Origin: Mimachlamys varia
Taxonomy: Eukaryota > Mollusca > Bivalvia > Pectinida > Pectinidae
DNA length: 64,000 bases
Assembly: GCA_947623455.1 (NCBI GenBank)
Contig: OX392532.1
Coordinates: 47,743,058 to 47,807,057, forward strand
Reading direction: 5' to 3'
Shown here one piece after another: positions 60,117-64,000 of this stretch. Under the pieces are notes generated by a model. It ran no database searches. It was not told the DNA's origin and worked only from the letters and a program-made list of their open reading frames with translations. Within the stretch, counting starts at the first letter, position 1, and each line of letters starts with the position of its first letter. The translations under genes were made by a program, and so were the position numbers.

Positions 60117-61860
60117 CACAAGTGTCTGTGTTGTAATTGAAGTCATTAAAGCTTTTTACAGGGACATTGTTTGATAGTATTTTTGATAGTAACATCCCTG
60201 CTTCTCCAACCTTTGATGTTGACATGTCGTAGTTGAAACGATATTCTAGGGCTTGCTCTATATATCGGGATTTTCGTGATCGATGTCGACTGCTGACAAA
60301 CAAACTAACAACGCAAGGATTCGAGAGATGCAGGTTGATCAGAATTATGGGCAAGTTCTATGGTCGCCATCTTTGTTTCATTGAGAAATATTCTGTATCT
60401 TTAAGTGATATGAAGATGGACGTTTTTGAGTATGCTCATTAGTGTGTTTACTTGTTGTGATTGTCAATGATACTCGGTTCTCATTTTGAGAACTTGATGT
60501 TTACATGGATGTGACAAAGATTTACATAGCGGGTGTCGTCGATGAAGCAAAAGACGCTTACTCTTTCGGAACACCTGGTCTTATTCTCTTGTTCTTTTAC
60601 AAGAGTCTCCATGTAAATCTTTCCTTTGTTCATATTTTGCCCCTGGTTTAATCGATATTGAGTTTGGATTATGATTTTGTTAACGCTTCGGTATTCTCTT
60701 ATTTATTACATGTCATTCACTAGGCGAGGCGCTATGGGTGACAAGACGTTGCAAGATGTGAGTAATGGGAGACAACTCGAAGATTCAATTTCATAATCGT
60801 CACTACGAATCGAAGTTGTCGACAATGTGTTATATTAGGATCGATGTACACTTATGATGTTTCAGTCACGTTCAAGCTCCGTTTTGATCTCGTGTAAGAG
60901 ATTTACATTATATTATAATGTATGTTATATTCGACATAGTATCAGGCGCGTAGCTGCCTGTACGCAGGTGAATCCACTCATTTTTTTCCAAACAAAAGGT
61001 GTACCAGCATGAAATCAAACGCACCCTTTATAGTAGAACCATAAAGTGTCTTAGCGGGAACAGAAATGAAGAGAAAATAAATGAAAAAAATCTTCTGTCG
61101 TACCGAAGCGTCGAACACACCAGTATCCGATAGGTCTTTTTTCACCGGAAATTTCACCAATTCGGTGGCCATTTTGAAAATGCGGATGTCTGTGTAAATT
61201 TCACCTTTTTATGCTATATTGAGCATTTAAAATCATTAGTGTTTCGCCATTTGTAATTATTGAAAATTCAGTTTTGCTGTACAACTTCATAAAAATCAAT
61301 ATAGTGGAAATATTATGGAAAAATAATATCTAATTATACAGCTTTGTTGGGTTTGTTCATGCATCAGTGGAACTGGAGCACTTTCGATTTTTCAGCAGGA
61401 ATTGTAAAAGAAAATGACAAAAATATTAAATAATATTGGGACGAAATGTATCCCCCATTTTCACTTATTACTGTTTGAGTAAGAGAGAAGCCCGTTTTTG
61501 CGCACACTAGCGGAGCACAACTTTTGAGAAATAGGCATAGCAACCCAACATACCTCTTTGTATGTCTACAAATGTACTTATTGGAATTATTGCATTTTTA
61601 TAGATATTACCTCGGATTTTTCGGATAATTTTTTATAGGGAGTAGTCTAATCATACGAGTTGAGCAAATGAGGTTGAACCAATCAATACAAATAAACAAA
61701 CCACAGTCATTAAGTTTAAGATTTTTTAATTACCAATTAACAAATTGACTGGGCACAAGTTACATGGACATTATCAAAGACCTTTCCAATTAATACATTC
61801 AAATACATATACATGTACATATCATAAGATGACTTAATTAGCTTTAATTTCAAACAATCT
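60117..61860. other. Unannotated region
   Basis: A minus-strand open frame (60088–60354, 88 codons) has a fairly protein-like composition but no known domain, and its end lies inside the MITE. It might be a truncated exon, with low support. The inverted copy of the 19979 dispersed fragment is at 60521–60584. The rest is AT-rich. Confidence 0.35.
60521..60584 (-). repeat. Dispersed repeat fragment, copy 2 (inverted)
   Basis: Read on the minus strand it matches 19979–20040: accaggtgttccgaaagagt, aagcgtctt and tgcttcatcgacga. Confidence 0.75.
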
Positions 61861-62680
61861 ACAAATGAGAGAGACACACACAGAGACAGACTGAGAGACC
61901 GACAGACAGACAGACAGACAGACAGAGAGAGACACACACAGAGACAGACAGAGAGACCGACCGACAGACAGACAGACAGACAGAGACACACACAGAGACT
62001 GACAGACAGACACACAGAGAGACACACATACAGAGACAAAGAGACACACACACAGACAGAGAGACCGACAGAAAGACACACACAGAGACAAAGATACGGT
62101 CATAGAGAGACAAACACAGAGAGACAAGATACAGAGAGAAATACACAGACACAGAGATAGACAGATATAGAAAGAGAGACACAGAGAAAGAGACCGACAG
62201 ACAGAGAGGAGAGACAAACAGACAGAGAGAAGAGACAGACAGAGAGGAGAGACAAACACACAGAGAGACAAACAGACAGAGAGGAGAGACAGACAGATAG
62301 GAGAGACAAACACACAGAGAGACAAACAGACAGAGAGGAGATGCAGACAGAGAGGAGAGACAGACAGACAGAGAGGAGAGACAGACAGACAGAGAGGAGA
62401 AACAGGCAGAGATGAGATCGAGACAGACAGACAGACAGAGAGACAGACGGGAGATCGAGACAGACAGGCAGAGAGGAGAGACAAACAGAGAGGAGTGACA
62501 GACAGACAGACAGACAAACAGAGAGGAGAGATAGATAGAGAGGATAGACAGATAGAGAGGAAAGACAGACAGACAGAGAGGAAAGACAGACAGACAGAGA
62601 GGAGAGACAGACAGACATAGAGGAGAGACAGACAGACAGAGAGATACAGACAGAGTGGAGAGACAGGCAGACAGAAGTAT
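61861..62680. repeat. GACA/GA-rich microsatellite, about 820 bp
   Basis: An irregular mixture of gaca, gaga and caca steps with local longer units such as gagaggagagacagacagac. The complementary strand gives open frames of alternating Cys, Leu, Ser and Val that are purely compositional. Confidence 0.95.
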
Positions 62681-64000
62681 GGGCCTTTAGTGAGTGTAGT
62701 TCTGTCATGTATAAAAACCGACAACGCTATTTCACTTTTTAATGCGAATTATGATGAACAATTTGATAATATATTAAACTACTAAAATGCGTTAACGTTC
62801 TTCCTTAAAATAGACGTGAAACAAACTTATAAATGACAATGGTTATGACCAGTCAGAATTATTCCTATAAGACCAACAAAACCAGCTAGATGTAACTCTA
62901 GGTCCTACAATGAAGTTCGAAATAATAATCCCAACAACGGCTTTCGGAACACTCGAGTGTCTTTCGGAAAAGTTTAGGACTCGGGATTATACCTGTCATT
63001 TTAGTGTATCGTAATATGCGCTTTCTTATTCAAATTTTCAAAAAATATACACTAATAGGATAAGTAATATTTGAATATATCAACTAAACTTACTACTATT
63101 TTTTTATTTTAGTGTTAAACTACTTAAATTTCGAAATACGCAACTAAACTTCCGATAAATGTTGTTTTACAAGAAACCGGAAATCGTGCGTTCGGAATGA
63201 GCTGGACGTTATTAATAAATAAAGCAGTAGCCCGAAAGTTTTGTTTACCCTGGTTATGTCGAATAGGATCTTGCGAAATTTTCAATTTCTCTTGGATGAA
63301 GCAATGTAAAAGCAGGTAGGAACTTGTTAATTGGTCTTACTGTAAGAATGTTACTGATAATAACAAATTGGTATGATCTACAAACTTATTAACTAGGCAA
63401 AAACCAGTATGGCTAACCAGCATTGACTTTCGGTTTGGCCGATTTCCCGCTTGCTCTTGTGTGGGTCAGAGGAAACTTCGGTTGACTTTCGGTTTGTTGT
63501 ACACTTGTGAACACTCCCTCATTTGTTGGAAGACTATAGCTACATCGTTTTGACAAAAATATACCAATCTCCCTTGAAAACTCACTCATTGAACAGTTGA
63601 AGTCAAAACTCACACAAACTCCAATTCATGGTCATGAACATGTTAAAATTAATTATCTCCTACATGTAACTGCAGGGTGTGTGTAATAACAATTACAGGC
63701 GTGGCTGAATCAAATTAACGATTTTCTGGTGTAAAGGGAAAGTGGAAGGACAAATTAACAGTTTCAGATGGATTGCATGCACAGTGTACATTTGTCCTTT
63801 CTCCCTCGTTGGAGTGTGAAGAAGGAAAATCTTCCTCATAGGAGGTTTTCTAGGCAATCAATACCTACATGTACAATGTATATATATGGTCGGGCATTAC
63901 GTTTTCGATGACATGGAGTTTCCGACGCCTTTGCCATTTGGTAAATATCTTGTAAACTCTCGTGTGATTTCTCACCAGGTGTCTTATGCCTAATGCATGC
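62681..64000. other. Unannotated AT-rich sequence to the window end
   Basis: No exon supported. Within it, ttgactttcggtttg occurs twice (63423 and 63482), a small direct repeat about 59 bp apart. Confidence 0.35.

Noticed and set aside
61737..62724. Cys/Leu/Ser/Val-rich ORFs on the minus strand
   Set aside because: Direct translation of a GACA/GA microsatellite in several frames.

Overview
This is an animal (eukaryotic) genome window, most likely from a marine mollusc and probably a bivalve. It is AT-rich, has canonical GT–AG splice sites, a rhodopsin-type GPCR exon, tRNA-derived SINEs and many hairpin-forming MITEs. The phylum call is an inference from the repeat types, not a proven match. 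There are no bacterial operons, no CRISPR array and no rRNA. Real host protein-coding content is tiny; most of the 64 kb is tandem repeats and transposable elements.

Layout. 1–1.7 kb: non-coding, with C/G homopolymer runs. 1.7–8.4 kb: three abutting minisatellites with periods of 40, 24 and 22 bp; the first two clearly share a core. 8.8–9.6 kb: a 576-bp TIR element, then a tRNA-Val-like SINE head. 11.6 kb: a 32-bp minisatellite. 12.6–13.6 kb: a ~990-bp long inverted repeat (giant hairpin), followed by a SINE with a 7-bp target-site duplication (TSD). 16.3–18.4 kb: a TTAA-flanked MITE, a cluster of AGGTCA half-sites, and a 988-bp TA-flanked pogo/Tigger-like element containing a 154-bp palindrome. 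18.5–19.7 kb: a 30-bp minisatellite. 23.8–24.2 kb: a 23-bp minisatellite.

24.37–30.63 kb: a complete 6.26-kb Mutator-like (MULE) DNA transposon. It has ~100-bp terminal inverted repeats made of 16-bp units, an 8-bp TSD, and a three-exon minus-strand transposase gene (FLYWCH zinc finger plus MULE D-D-E domain). One in-frame TAA interrupts its first exon, so it is probably recently inactivated. 31.4–33.3 kb: hairpin MITEs with hAT-like 8-bp TSDs; another copy lies at 52.2 kb. 34.2–34.5 kb: the first coding exon of a class A GPCR (minus strand), the only convincing host gene sequence.

35.5–50.6 kb: a 15-kb, 20-bp-period GT-rich minisatellite with nested higher-order duplications (519, 795 and 3297 bp). 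Its C/A-rich complement is stop-free for 3311 codons. 52.4–58.9 kb: a 6.5-kb foldback-like inverted repeat whose two arms are tandem arrays of ~230-bp units, many carrying a perfect RNA polymerase III B-box; it is the most unusual structure here. 59.7–60.1 kb: another hairpin MITE. 61.9–62.7 kb: a GACA/GA microsatellite. The remainder is unannotated AT-rich sequence.

The genes do not form a pathway. The window is a record of repeated transposon insertion (several with intact TSDs) and of runaway tandem amplification around a single GPCR exon.
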